From contig CM050657.1 in assembly GCA_027574665.1 (NCBI GenBank), positions 12,846,404 to 12,910,403 of the forward strand: DNA of 64,000 nt, written 5' to 3'. The notes below the pieces were generated by a model, which saw only the letters and a program-made list of their open reading frames with translations, made no database searches and was not told where the DNA came from. Position numbers and translations under genes: made by a program. The stretch is from Rhynochetos jubatus. Lineage: Eukaryota > Chordata > Aves > Eurypygiformes > Rhynochetidae. Shown piece after piece: positions 1 through 9,991 of this stretch (the stretch's first letter is position 1; each line of letters starts with the position of its first letter).

Positions 1-147
1 GGCCTTTGCAATGCCAGCTAGCCCTGGAGCTGTGGGCTTTCTGGTTCTCCGGACGCTAACCCTAAGCGTAACCCTAATTGTTCGGGTGCGCGGTTTCCGG
101 CCCGGGCCCCTCTGGGTTCTGGCTAGGAAAGGTGGGGAGGCAGCAAT
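1..147 (+). repeat. Partial monomer at left edge
   Basis: The window opens inside a monomer, at GGCCTTTGCAATGCC. It is a class A copy with the TTCGGG variant (one base off the full hairpin) and a CCCGGGCCCC stretch. Nothing here marks an array end, so the satellite continues to the left. Confidence 0.95.
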
Positions 148-230
148 GTGGGTGCAGTGTTTTGCTCCTCTTGCCAGGCCTTTGCAATGCCAGCTAGCCC
201 TGGAGCTGTGGGCTTTCTGGTTCTCCGGAC

Positions 231-253
231 GCTAACCCTAAGCGTAACCCTAA
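231..253 (-). promoter_or_regulatory. Telomere-like segment with predicted TRF/POT1 motifs (representative)
   Basis: The + strand reads CTAACCCTAAG, a CGT spacer, then AACCCTAA. On the minus strand this gives two copies of TTAGGGTTA, matching the double-stranded Myb site YTAGGGTTR of vertebrate TRF1/TRF2. One of them extends to TTAGGGTTAG, the single-strand decamer bound by POT1. The pair recurs in nearly every monomer, about 12 bp apart, so the window holds on the order of 700 predicted sites. The motif match is seen; binding is inferred. Confidence 0.6.
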
Positions 254-263
254 TTGTTAGGGT
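247..263. repeat. Class A hairpin: ACCCTAA / TTAGGGT inverted repeat (representative)
   Basis: Positions 247-253 read ACCCTAA, 254-256 are the loop TTG, and 257-263 read TTAGGGT, the exact reverse complement. This places two telomere motifs in opposite orientation three bases apart. The same 17 bp recurs in roughly half of the monomers. Variants weaken the stem: TTCGGG (for example 5886-5895) and TGCTAGGG (for example 3598-3606) each lose one pair. Confidence 0.85.
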
Positions 264-603
264 GCGCGGCTTCCAGCCCCAGCCCCCCTGGGTTCTGGCT
301 AGGGAAGGTGGGGAGGCAGCAATGTGGGTGCAGTGTTTTGCTCCTCTTGGCAGGCCTTTGCAATGCCAGCTAGCCCTGGAGCTGTGGGCTTTCTGGTTCT
401 CCGGACGCTAACCCTAAGCGTAACCCTAATTGTTAGGGTGCGCGGTTTCCGTCCCCGGCCCCTGTGGGTTCTGACTAGGGAAGGTGGGGAGGCAGCAATG
501 TGGGTGCAGTGTTTTGCTGCTCTTGGCAGGCCTTTGCAATGCCAGCTAGTCCTGGAGCTGTGGGCTTTCTGGTTCTCCGGACGCTAACCCTAAGCGTAAC
601 CCT

Positions 604-621
604 AATATTTGACGTGCGCGG
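604..621. promoter_or_regulatory. Class B block with TGACGTGC box (representative)
   Basis: In class B monomers the block after the second CCCTAA reads ATATTTGACGTGCGCGG, differing from class A at five linked positions. It removes the inverted telomere motif and creates TGACGTGC, close to a bZIP/CRE-type site and containing the ACGTG core. Minor forms read TTAACGTG (for example 960-967) or TTCACGTG. A regulatory role is only suggested by motif similarity. The same block could be neutral sequence fixed by amplification. Confidence 0.45.
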
Positions 622-1180
622 TTTCCGGCCCTGGCCCCTCTGGGTTCTGGCTAGGGAAGGTGGGGAGGCAGCAATGTGGGTGCAGTGTTTTGCTCCTCTT
701 GGCAGGCCTTTGCAATGCCAGCTAGCCCTGGAGCTGTGGTCTTTCTGGTTCTCCTGACGCTAACCCTAGGCGTAACCCTAATATTTGACGTACGCGGTTT
801 CCGGCCCCGGCCCCCCTGGGTTCTGGCTAGGGCAGGTGGGGAGGCAGCAATGTGGGTGCAGTGTTTTGTTCCTCTTGGCAGGCCTTTGCAATGCCAGCTA
901 GCCCTGGAGCTGTGGGCTTTCTGGTTCTCCGGACGCTAACCCTAAGCGTAACCCTAATATTTAACGTGTGCGGTTTCCGTCCCTGGCCCCTGTGGGTTCT
1001 GGCTAGGGAAGGTGGGGAGGCAGCAATGTGGGTGCAGTGTTTTGCTGCTCTTGGCAGGCCTTTGCAATGCCAGCTAGCCCTGGAGCTGTGGGCTTTCTGG
1101 TTCTCCGGACGCTAACCCTAGGCGTAACCCTAATATTTGACGTGCGCGGTTTCCGGCCCCAGCCCCCCTGGGTTCTGGCT

Positions 1181-1186
1181 AATAAA
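1181..1186 (+). promoter_or_regulatory. AATAAA hexamer (representative of a monomer subset)
   Basis: A subset of monomers reads GGCTAATAAAGGTGGGG where others read GGCTAGGGAAGG. AATAAA is followed within about 35 bases by a GT-rich stretch, ATGTGGGTGCAGTGTTTT, the usual layout of a mammalian poly(A) signal plus downstream element. It would matter only if the array is transcribed on the + strand, the CCCUAA-containing sense. Use as a signal is not shown. Confidence 0.35.
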
Positions 1187-4100
1187 GGTGGGGAGGCAGC
1201 AATGTGGGTGCAGTGTTTTGCTCCTCTTGGCAGGCCTTTGCAATGCCAGCTAGCCCTGGAGCTGTGGGCTTTCTGGTTCTCCAGACGCTAACCCTAAGCG
1301 TAACCCTAATTGTTAGGGTGCGCGGTTTCCGTCCCCGGCCCCTGTGGGTTCTGGCTAGGGAAGGTGGGGAGGCAGCAATGTGGGTGCAGTGTTTTGCTCC
1401 TCTTGGCAGGCCTTTGCAATGCCAGCTAGCCCTGGAGCTGTGGGCTTTCTGGTTCTCCGGACGCTAACCCTAAGCGTAACCCTAATTGTTAGGGTGCGCG
1501 GTTTCCGGCCCCGGCCCCTCTGGGTTCTGGCTAGGGAAGGTGGGGAGGCAGCAATGTGGGTGCAGTGTTTTGCTGCTCTTGGCAGGCCTTTGCAATGCCA
1601 GCTAGCCCTGGAGCTGTGGGCTTTCTGGTTCTCCGGACGCTAACCCTAAGCGTAACCCTAATTGTTAGGGTGCGCGGTTTCCGGCCCAGGCCCCTGTGGG
1701 TTCTGGCTAGGAAAGGTGGGGAGGCAGCAATGTGGGTGCAGTGTTTTGCTGCTCTTGGCAGGCCTTTGCAATGCCAGCTAGCCCTGGAGCTGTGGGCTTT
1801 CTGGTTCTCCGGACGCTAACCCTAAGCGTAACCCTAATATTTGACGTGCGCGGTTTCCGTCCCAGGCCCCTGTGGGTTCTGGCTAGGGAAGGTGGGGAGG
1901 CAGCAATGTGGGTGCAGTGTTTTGCTCCTCTTGGCAGGCCTTTGCAATGCCAGCTAGCCCTGGAGCTGTGGGCTTTCTGGTTCTCCGGACGCTAACCCTA
2001 AGCGTAACCCTAATTGTTAGGGTGCGCGGTTTCCGTCCCCGGCCCCTGTGGGTTCTGACTAGGGAAGGTGGGGAGGCAGCAATGTGGGTGCAGTGTTTTG
2101 CTGCTCTTGGCAGGCCTTTGCAATGCCAGCTAGTCCTGGAGCTGTGGGCTTTCTGGTTCTCCGGACGCTAACCCTAAGCGTAACCCTAATATTTGACGTG
2201 CGCGGTTTCCGGCCCTGGCCCCTCTGGGTTCTGGCTAGGGAAGGTGGGGAGGCAGCAATGTGGGTGCAGTGTTTTGCTCCTCTTGGCAGGCCTTTGCAAT
2301 GCCAGCTAGCCCTGGAGCTGTGGGCTTTCTGGTTCTCCGGACGCTAACCCTAGGCGTAACCCTAATATTTGACGTACGCGGTTTCCGGCCCCGGCCCCCC
2401 TGGGTTCTGGCTAGGGCAGGTGGGGAGGCAGCAATGTGGGTGCAGTGTTTTGTTCCTCTTGGCAGGCCTTTGCAATGCCAGCTAGCCCTGGAGCTGTGGG
2501 CTTTCTGGTTCTCCGGACGCTAACCCTAGGCGTAACCCTAATATTTGACGTGCGCGGTTTCCGGCCCCAGCCCCCCTGGGTTCTGGCTAATAAAGGTGGG
2601 GAGGCAGCAATGTGGGTGCAGTGTTTTGCTCCTCTTGGCAGGCCTTTGCAATGCCAGCTAGCCCTGGAGCTGTGGGCTTTCTGGTTCTCCAGACGCTAAC
2701 CCTAAGCGTAACCCTAATTGTTAGGGTGCGCGGTTTCCGTCCCCGGCCCCTGTGGGTTCTGGCTAGGGAAGGTGGGGAGGCAGCAATGTGGGTGCAGTGT
2801 TTTGCTCCTCTTGGCAGGCCTTTGCAATGCCAGCTAGCCCTGGAGCTGTGGGCTTTCTGGTTCTCCGGACGCTAACCCTAAGCGTAACCCTAATTGTTAG
2901 GGTGCGCGGTTTCCGGCCCCGGCCCCTCTGGGTTCTGGCTAGGGAAGGTGGGGAGGCAGCAATGTGGGTGCAGTGTTTTGCTGCTCTTGGCAGGCCTTTG
3001 CAATGCCAGCTAGCCCTGGAGCTGTGGGCTTTCTGGTTCTCCGGACGCTAACCCTAGGCGTAACCCTAATATTTGACGTGCGCGGTTTCCGGCCCCGGCC
3101 CCTCTGGGTTCTGGCTAGGGCAGGTGGGGAGGCAGCAATGTGGGTGCAGTGTTTTGCTGCTCTTGGCAGGCCTTTGCAATGCCAGCTAGCCCTGGAGCTG
3201 TGGGCTTTCTGGTTCTCCGGACGCTAACCCTAAGCGTAACCCTAATTGTTAGGGTGCGCGGTTTCCGGCCCAGGCCCCTGTGGGTTCTGGCTAGGAAAGG
3301 TGGGGAGGCAGCAATGTGGGTGCAGTGTTTTGCTGCTCTTGGCAGGCCTTTGCAATGCCAGCTAGCCCTGGAGCTGTGGGCTTTCTGGTTCTCCGGACGC
3401 TAACCCTAAGCGTAACCCTAATATTTGACGTGCGCGGTTTCCGGCCCCGGCCCCTCTGGGTTCTGGCTAGGAAAGGTGGGGAGGCAGCAATGTGGGTGCA
3501 GTGTTTTGCTGCTCTTGGCAGGCCTTTGCAATGCCAGCTAGCCCTGGAGCTGTGGGCTTTCTGGTTCTCCGGACGCTAACCCTAAGCGTAACCCTAATTG
3601 CTAGGGTGCGCGTTTTCCGGCCCTGGCCCCTCTGGGTTCTGGCTAGGGAAGGTGGGGAGGCAGCAATGTGGGTGCAGTGTTTTGCTCCTCTTGGCAGGCC
3701 TTTGCAATGCCAGCTAGCCCTGGAGCTGTGGGCTTTCTGGTTCTCCGGACGCTAACCCTAAGCGTAACCCTAATATTTGACGTGCGCGGTTTCCGGCCCC
3801 GGCCCCTGTGGGTTCTGGCTATGGAAGGTGGGGAGGCAGCAATGTGGGTGCAGTGTTTTGCTCCTCTTGGCAGGCTTTTGCAATGCCAGCTAGCCCTGGA
3901 GCTGTGGGCTTTCTGGTTCTCCGGACGCTAACCCTAAGCGTAACCCTAATTGTTAGGGTGCGCGGTGTCCGGCCCCGGCCCCTGTGGGTTCTGGCTAGGG
4001 AAGGTGGGGAGGCAGCAATGTGGGTGCAGTGTTTTGCTCCTCTTGGCAGGCCTTTGCAATGCCAGCTAGCCCTGGAGCTGTGGGCTTTCTGGTTCTCCGG

Positions 4101-7100
4101 ACGCTAACCCTAAGCGTAACCCTAATTGTTAGGGTGCGCGTTTTCCGGCCCTGGCCCCTCTGGGTTCTGGCTAGGGAAGGTGGGGAGGCAGCAATGTGGG
4201 TGCAGTGTTTTGCTCCTCTTGGCAGGCCTTTGCAATGCCAGCTAGCCCTGGAGCTGTGGGCTTTCTGGTTCTCCGGACGCTAACCCTAACCCTAACCCTA
4301 ATATTTGACGTGCGCGGTTTCCGGCCCCGGCCCCTCTGGGTTCTGGCTAATAAAGCTGGGGAGGCAGCAATGTGGGTGCAGTGTTTTGCTCCTCTTGGCA
4401 GGCCTTTGCAATGCCAGCTAGCCCTGGAGCTGTGGGCTTTCTGGTTCTCCGGACGCTAACCCTAAGCGTAACCCTAATATTTGACGTGCGCGGTTTCCGG
4501 CCCCGGCCCCTCTGGATTCTGGCTAATAAAGGTGGGGATGCAGCAATGTGGGTGCAGTGTTTTGCTCCTCTTGGCAGGCCTTTGCAATGCCAGCTAGCCC
4601 TGGAGCTGTGGGCTTTCTGGTTCTCCGGACGCTAACCCTAAGCGTAACCCTAATATTTGACGTGCGCGGTTTCCGGCCCCGGCCCCTCTGGGTTCTGGCT
4701 AATAAAGCTGGGGAGGCAGCAATGTGGGTGCAGTGTTTTGCTCCTCTTGGCAGGCCTTTGCAATGCCAGCTAGCCCTGGAGCTGTGGGCTTTCTGGTTCT
4801 CCGGACGCTAACCCTAAGCGTAACCCTAATTGTTAGGGTGCGCGGTGTCCGGCCCCGGCCCCTCTGTGTTCTGGCTAGGGAAGGTGGGGAGGCAGCAATG
4901 TGGGTGCAGTGTTTTGCTCCTCTTGGCAGGCCTTTGCAAGGCCAGCTAGCCCTGGAGCTGTGGGCTTTCTGGTTCTCCGGACGCTAACCCTAAGCGTAAC
5001 CCTAATTGTTAGGGTGCGCGTTTTCCGGCCACGTCCCCTGTGGGTTCTGGCTAGGGAAGGTGGGGAGGCAGCAATGTGGGTGCTGTGTTTTGCTCCTCTT
5101 GGCAGGCCTTTGCAATGCCATCTAGCCCTGGAGCTGTGGGCTTTCTGGTTCTCCAGACGCTAACCCTAAGCGTAACCCTAATATTTGACGTGCGCGGTTT
5201 CCGGCCCCGGCCCCTCTGGGTTCTGGCTAGGAAAGGTGGGGAGGCAGCAATGTGGGTGCAGTGTTTTGCTCCTCTTGGCAGGCCTTTGCAATGCCAGCTA
5301 GCCCTGGAGCTGTGGGCTTTCTGGTTCTCCGGACGCTAACCCTAAGCGTAACCCTAATTGCTAGGGTGCGCGTTTTCCGGCCCTGGCCCCTCTGGGTTCT
5401 GGCTAGGGAAGGTGGGGAGGCAGCAATGTGGGTGCAGTGTTTTGCTCCTCTTGGCAGGCCTTTGCAATGCCAGCTAGCCCTGGAGCTGTGGGCTTTCTGG
5501 TTCTCCGGACGCTAACCCTAAGCGTAACCCTAATATTTGACGTGCGCGGTTTCCAGCCCCGGCCCCTCTGGGTTCTGGCTAATAAATGTGGGGAGGCAGC
5601 AATGTGGGTGCAGTGTTTTGCTGCTCTTGGCAGGCCTTTGCAATGCCAGCTAGCCCTGGAGCTCTGGGCTTTCTGGTTCTCCGGACGCTAACCCTAAGCG
5701 TAACCCTAATTGTTAGGGTGCGCGTTTTCCTTCCCCGGCCCCTGTGGGTTCTGGTTAGGGAAGGTGGGGAGGCAGCAATGTGGGTGCAGTGTTTTGCTCC
5801 TCTTGGCAGGCCTTTGCAATGCCAGCTAGCCCTGGAGCTGTGGGCTTTCTGGTTCTCCGGACGCTAACCCTAAGCGTAACCCTAATTGTTCGGGTGCGCG
5901 GTGTCCGGCCCCGGCCCCTGTGGGTTCTGGCTAGGGAAGGTGGGGAGGCAGCAATGTGGGTGCAGTGTTTTGCTCCTCTTGGCAGGCCTTTGCAATGCCA
6001 GCTAGCCCTGGAGCTGTGGGCTTTCTGGTTCTCCGGACGCTAACCCTAAGCGTAACCCTAATTGTTAGGGTGCGCGGTTTCCGGCCCTGGCCCCTCTGGG
6101 TTCTGGCTAGGGAAGGTGGGGAGGCAGCAATGTGGGTGCAGTGTTTTGCTCCTCTTGGCAGGCCTTTGCAATGCCAGCTAGCCCTGGAGCTGTGGGCTTT
6201 CTGGTTCTCCGGACGCTAACCCTAAGCGTAACCCTAATATTTGACGTGCGCGGTTTCCGGCCCCGGCCCCTCTGGGTTCTGGCTAATAAAGCTGGGGAGG
6301 CAGCAATGTGGGTGCAGTGTTTTGCTCCTCTTGGCAGGCCTTTGCAATGCCAGCTAGCCCTGGAGCTGTGGGCTTTCTGGTTCTCCGGACGCTAACCCTA
6401 AGCGTAACCCTAATATTTGACGTGCGCGGTTTCCAGCCCCGGCCCCTCTGGATTCTGGCTAATAAAGGTGGGGAGGCAGCAATGTGGGTGCAGTGTTTTG
6501 CTGCTCTTGGCAGGCCTTTGCAATGCCAGCTATCCCTGGAGCTGTGGGCTTTCTGGTTCTCCGGACGCTAACCCTAAGCGTAACCCTAATTGTTAGGGTG
6601 CGCGGTTTCCGGCCCCGGCCCCTGTGGGTTCTGGCTAGGGAAGGTGGGGAGGCACCAATGTGGGTGCAGTGTTTTGCTCCTCTTGGCAGGCCTTTGCAAT
6701 GCCAGCTAGCCCTGGAGCTGTGGGCTTTCTGGTTCTCCGGACGCTAACCCTAAGCGTAACCCTAATATTTGACGTGCGCGGTTTCCGGCCCCGGCCCCTC
6801 TGGGTTCTGGCTAATAAAGCTGGGGAGGCAGCAATGTGGGTGCAGTGTTTTGCTCCTCTTGGCAGGCCTTTGCAATGCCAGCTAGCCCTGGAGCTGTGGG
6901 CTTTCTGGTTCTCCGGACGCTAACCCTAAGCGTAACCCTAATTGTTAGGGTGCGCGTTTTCCGGCCACGTCCCCTGTGGGTTCTGGCTAGGGAAGGTGGG
7001 GAGGCAGCAATGTGGGTGCAGTGTTTTGCTGCTCTTGGCAGGCCTTTGCAATGCCAGCTAGCCCTGGAGCTGTGGGCTTTCTGGTTCTCCGGACGCTAAC

Positions 7101-8243
7101 CCTAAGCGTAACCCTAATTGTTAGGGTGCGCGGTTTCCGGCCCCGGCCCCTGTGGGTTCTGGCTAGGGAAGGTGGGGAGGCACCAATGTGGGTGCAGTGT
7201 TTTGCTCCTCTTGGCAGGCCTTTGCAATGCCAGCTAGCCCTGGAGCTGTGGGCTTTCTGGTTCTCCGGACGCTAACCCTAAGCGTAACCCTAATATTTGA
7301 CGTGCGCGGTTTCCGGCCCCGGCCCCTCTGGGTTCTGGCTAATAAAGCTGGGGAGGCAGCAATGTGGGTGCAGTGTTTTGCTCCTCTTGGCAGGCCTTTG
7401 CAATGCCAGCTAGCCCTGGAGCTGTGGGCTTTCTGGTTCTCCGGACGCTAACCCTAAGCGTAACCCTAATTGTTAGGGTGCGCGTTTTCCGGCCACGTCC
7501 CCTGTGGGTTCTGGCTAGGGAAGGTGGGGAGGCAGCAATGTGGGTGCAGTGTTTTGCTCCTCTTGGCAGGCCTTTGCAATGCCAGCTAGCCCTGGAGCTC
7601 TGGGCTTTCTGGTTCTCCGGACGCTAACCCTAAGCGTAACCCTAATTGTTAGGGTGCGCGTTTTCCGGCCCCGGCCCCTGTGGGTTCTGGTTAGGGAAGG
7701 TGGGGAGGCAGCAATGTGGGTGCTGTGTTTTGCTCCTCTTGGCAGGCCTTTGCAATGCCAGCTAGCCCTGGAGCTGTGGGCTTTCTGGTTCTCCGGACGC
7801 TAACCCTAAGCGTAACCCTAATTGTTAGGGTGCGCGGTGTCCGGCCCCGGCCCCTCTGTGTTCTGGCTAGGGAAGGTGGGGAGGCAGCAATGTGGGTGCA
7901 GTGTTTTGCTCCTCTTGGCAGGCCTTTGCAATGCCAGCTAGCCCTGGAGCTGTGGGCTTTCTGGTTCTCCGGACGCTAACCCTAAGCGTAACCCTAATAT
8001 TTGACGTGCGCGGTTTCCGGCCCCGGCCCCTCTGGGTTCTGGCTAGGGAAGCTGGGGAGGCAGCAATGTGGGTGCAGTGTTTTGCTCCTCTTGGCAGGCC
8101 TTTGCAATGCCAGCTAGCCCTGGAGCTGTGGGCTTTCTGGTTCTCCGGACGCTAACCCTAAGCGTAACCCTAATATTTGACGTGCGCGGTTTCCGGCCCC
8201 GGCCCCTCTGGGTTCTGGCTAGGGAAGGTGGGGAGGCAGCAAT

Positions 8244-9991
8244 GTGGGTGCAGTGTTTTGCTGCTCTTGGCAGGCCTTTGCAATGCCAGCTAGCCCTGGA
8301 GCTGTGGGCTTTCTGGTTCTCCGGACGCTAACCCTAAGCGTAACCCTAATTGTTCGGGTGCGCGGTTTCCGGCCCCGGCCCCTCTGGGTTCTGGCTAGGA
8401 AAGGTGGGGAGGCAGCAATGTGGGTGCAGTGTTTTGCTCCTCTTGGCAGGCCTTTGCAATGCCAGCTAGCCCTGGAGCTGTGGGCTTTCTGGTTCTCCAG
8501 ACGCTAACCCTAAGCGTAACCCTAATTGTTAGGGTGCGCGTTTTCCGGCCACGGCCCCTGTGGGTTCTGGCTAGGGAAGGTGGGGAGGCAGCAATGTGGG
8601 TGCAGTGTTTTGCTCCTCTTGGCAGGCCTTTGCAATGCCAGCTAGCCCTGGAGCTGTGGGCTTTCTGGTTCTCCGGACGCTAACCCTAACCCTAATATTT
8701 GACGTGCGCGGTTTCCGGCCCCGGCCCCTCTGGGTTCTGGCTAGGAAAGGTGGGGAGGCAGCAATGTGGGTGCAGTGTTTTGCTCCTCTTGGCAGGCCTT
8801 TGCAATGCCAGCTAGCCCTGGAGCTGTGGGCTTTCTGGTTCTCCGGACGCTAACCCTAACCCTAACCCTAATATTTGACGTGCGCGGTTTCCGGCCCCGG
8901 CCCCTCTGGGTTCTGGCTAATAAAGCTGGGGAGGCAGCAATGTGGGTGCAGTGTTTTGCTCCTCTTGGCAGGCCTTTGCAATGCCAGCTAGCCCTGGAGC
9001 TGTGGGCTTTCTGGTTCTCCGGACGCTAACCCTAAGCGTAACCCTAATTGTTAGGGTGCGCGTTTTCCGGCCCCGGCCCCTGTGGGTTCTGGCTAGGGAA
9101 GGTGGGGAGGCAGCAATGTGGGTGCAGTGTTTTGCTGCTCTTGGCAGGCCTTTGCAATGCCAGCTAGCCCTGGAGCTGTGGGCTTTCTGGTTCTCCGGAC
9201 GCTAACCCTAAGCGTAACCCTAATTGTTCGGGTGCGCGGTTTCCGGCCCCGGCCCCTCTGGGTTCTGGCTAGGAAAGGTGGGGAGGCAGCAATGTGGGTG
9301 CAGTGTTTTGCTCCTCTTGGCAGGCCTTTGCAATGCCAGCTAGCCCTGGAGCTGTGGGCTTTCTGGTTCTCCAGACGCTAACCCTAAGCGTAACCCTAAT
9401 TGTTAGGGTGCGCGTTTTCCGGCCACGGCCCCTGTGGGTTCTGGCTAGGGAAGGTGGGGAGGCAGCAATGTGGGTGCAGTGTTTTGCTCCTCTTGGCAGG
9501 CCTTTGCAATGCCAGCTAGCCCTGGAGCTGTGGGCTTTCTGGTTCTCCGGACGCTAACCCTAACCCTAATATTTGACGTGCGCGGTTTCCGGCCCCGGCC
9601 CCTCTGGGTTCTGGCTAGGAAAGGTGGGGAGGCAGCAATGTGGGTGCAGTGTTTTGCTCCTCTTGGCAGGCCTTTGCAATGCCAGCTAGCCCTGGAGCTG
9701 TGGGCTTTCTGGTTCTCCGGACGCTAACCCTAACCCTAACCCTAATATTTGACGTGCGCGGTTTCCGGCCCCGGCCCCTCTGGGTTCTGGCTAATAAAGC
9801 TGGGGAGGCAGCAATGTGGGTGCAGTGTTTTGCTCCTCTTGGCAGGCCTTTGCAATGCCAGCTAGCCCTGGAGCTGTGGGCTTTCTGGTTCTCCGGACGC
9901 TAACCCTAAGCGTAACCCTAATTGTTAGGGTGCGCGTTTTCCGGCCCCGGCCCCTGTGGGTTCTGGCTAGGGAAGGTGGGGAGGCAGCAAT
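8244..9991 (+). repeat. 5-monomer duplication containing the 170-bp monomer
   Basis: Copy 1 is 8,244-9,117 and copy 2 is 9,118-9,991; each is 874 bp, that is five monomers less 6 bp. I read no differences between them. Each contains a monomer in which the telomere segment has only two CCCTAA and no spacer hexamer (8,681-8,695 and 9,555-9,569), followed by one with three CCCTAA. Confidence 0.9.
8596..8765 (+). repeat. 170-bp monomer (one hexamer short)
   Basis: The telomere segment reads CGCTAACCCTAACCCTAATA, one 6-bp step shorter than normal, with no degenerate spacer. A second copy at 9,470-9,639 comes from the 5-monomer duplication. With the 182-bp monomer it shows that length changes in the telomere segment come in whole hexamers. 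Confidence 0.92.

Larger units (their letters stand above)
148..323 (+). repeat. First complete monomer, used here as reference unit
   Basis: Phase is set at GTGGGTGCAG. The first ~83 bp (148-230) are the nearly invariant region, with a StuI-type AGGCCT, a NheI-type GCTAGC and a BspEI-type TCCGGA that recur in most copies. Positions 231-253 hold the telomere-like segment, 247-263 the class A hairpin, about 264-288 a CpG/C-rich stretch, and 289-323 a G-rich tail ending AGGCAGCAAT. This copy has the CAGCCCCAGCCCCC variant, found in the first and third blocks only. It is also unusual in reading CTTGCCAGG instead of CTTGGCAGG. Confidence 0.93.
324..3491 (+). repeat. 9-monomer duplication (offset 1,584 bp)
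   Basis: Monomers from 324 recur from 1,908 in almost the same order. Shared rare marks include GGTTCTGACTAGGG (about 467 and 2,052), GCTAGTCCTGG (547 and 2,131), GACGTACGCGG (about 786 and 2,370) and TTTTGTTCCTC (868 and 2,452). Copy 2 lacks the monomer at 852 of copy 1 and has an extra one at 2,964, so the length stays nine. Confidence 0.8.
1..3580 (+). repeat. Block 1: subfamily 'GGCG/AGCCCC' monomers
   Basis: Monomers here repeatedly carry CTAGGCGTAACC in the telomere segment, CAGCCCCC in the C-rich stretch, and GCTGCTCTTGG in the invariant region. They lack the AAAGCTGGGG, GTGCTGTGTTTT and GGCTATGGAAGG variants seen from about 3.6 kb on. The same marker set returns at ~14.9-34.2 kb. The right boundary is near 3,580, where the first GCTAGGGTGCGCGTTTTCC monomer appears. 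Confidence 0.75.

Noticed and set aside
247-263. Relic of an end-to-end chromosome fusion
   Set aside because: A fusion reads TTAGGG then CCCTAA on one strand. Here the order is reversed, and it repeats in many units.
301-356. Three-layer G-quadruplex on the + strand in the G-rich tail
   Set aside because: G-triplets are present but loops are long (up to about 12 bases), so only a weak or two-layer structure is plausible.
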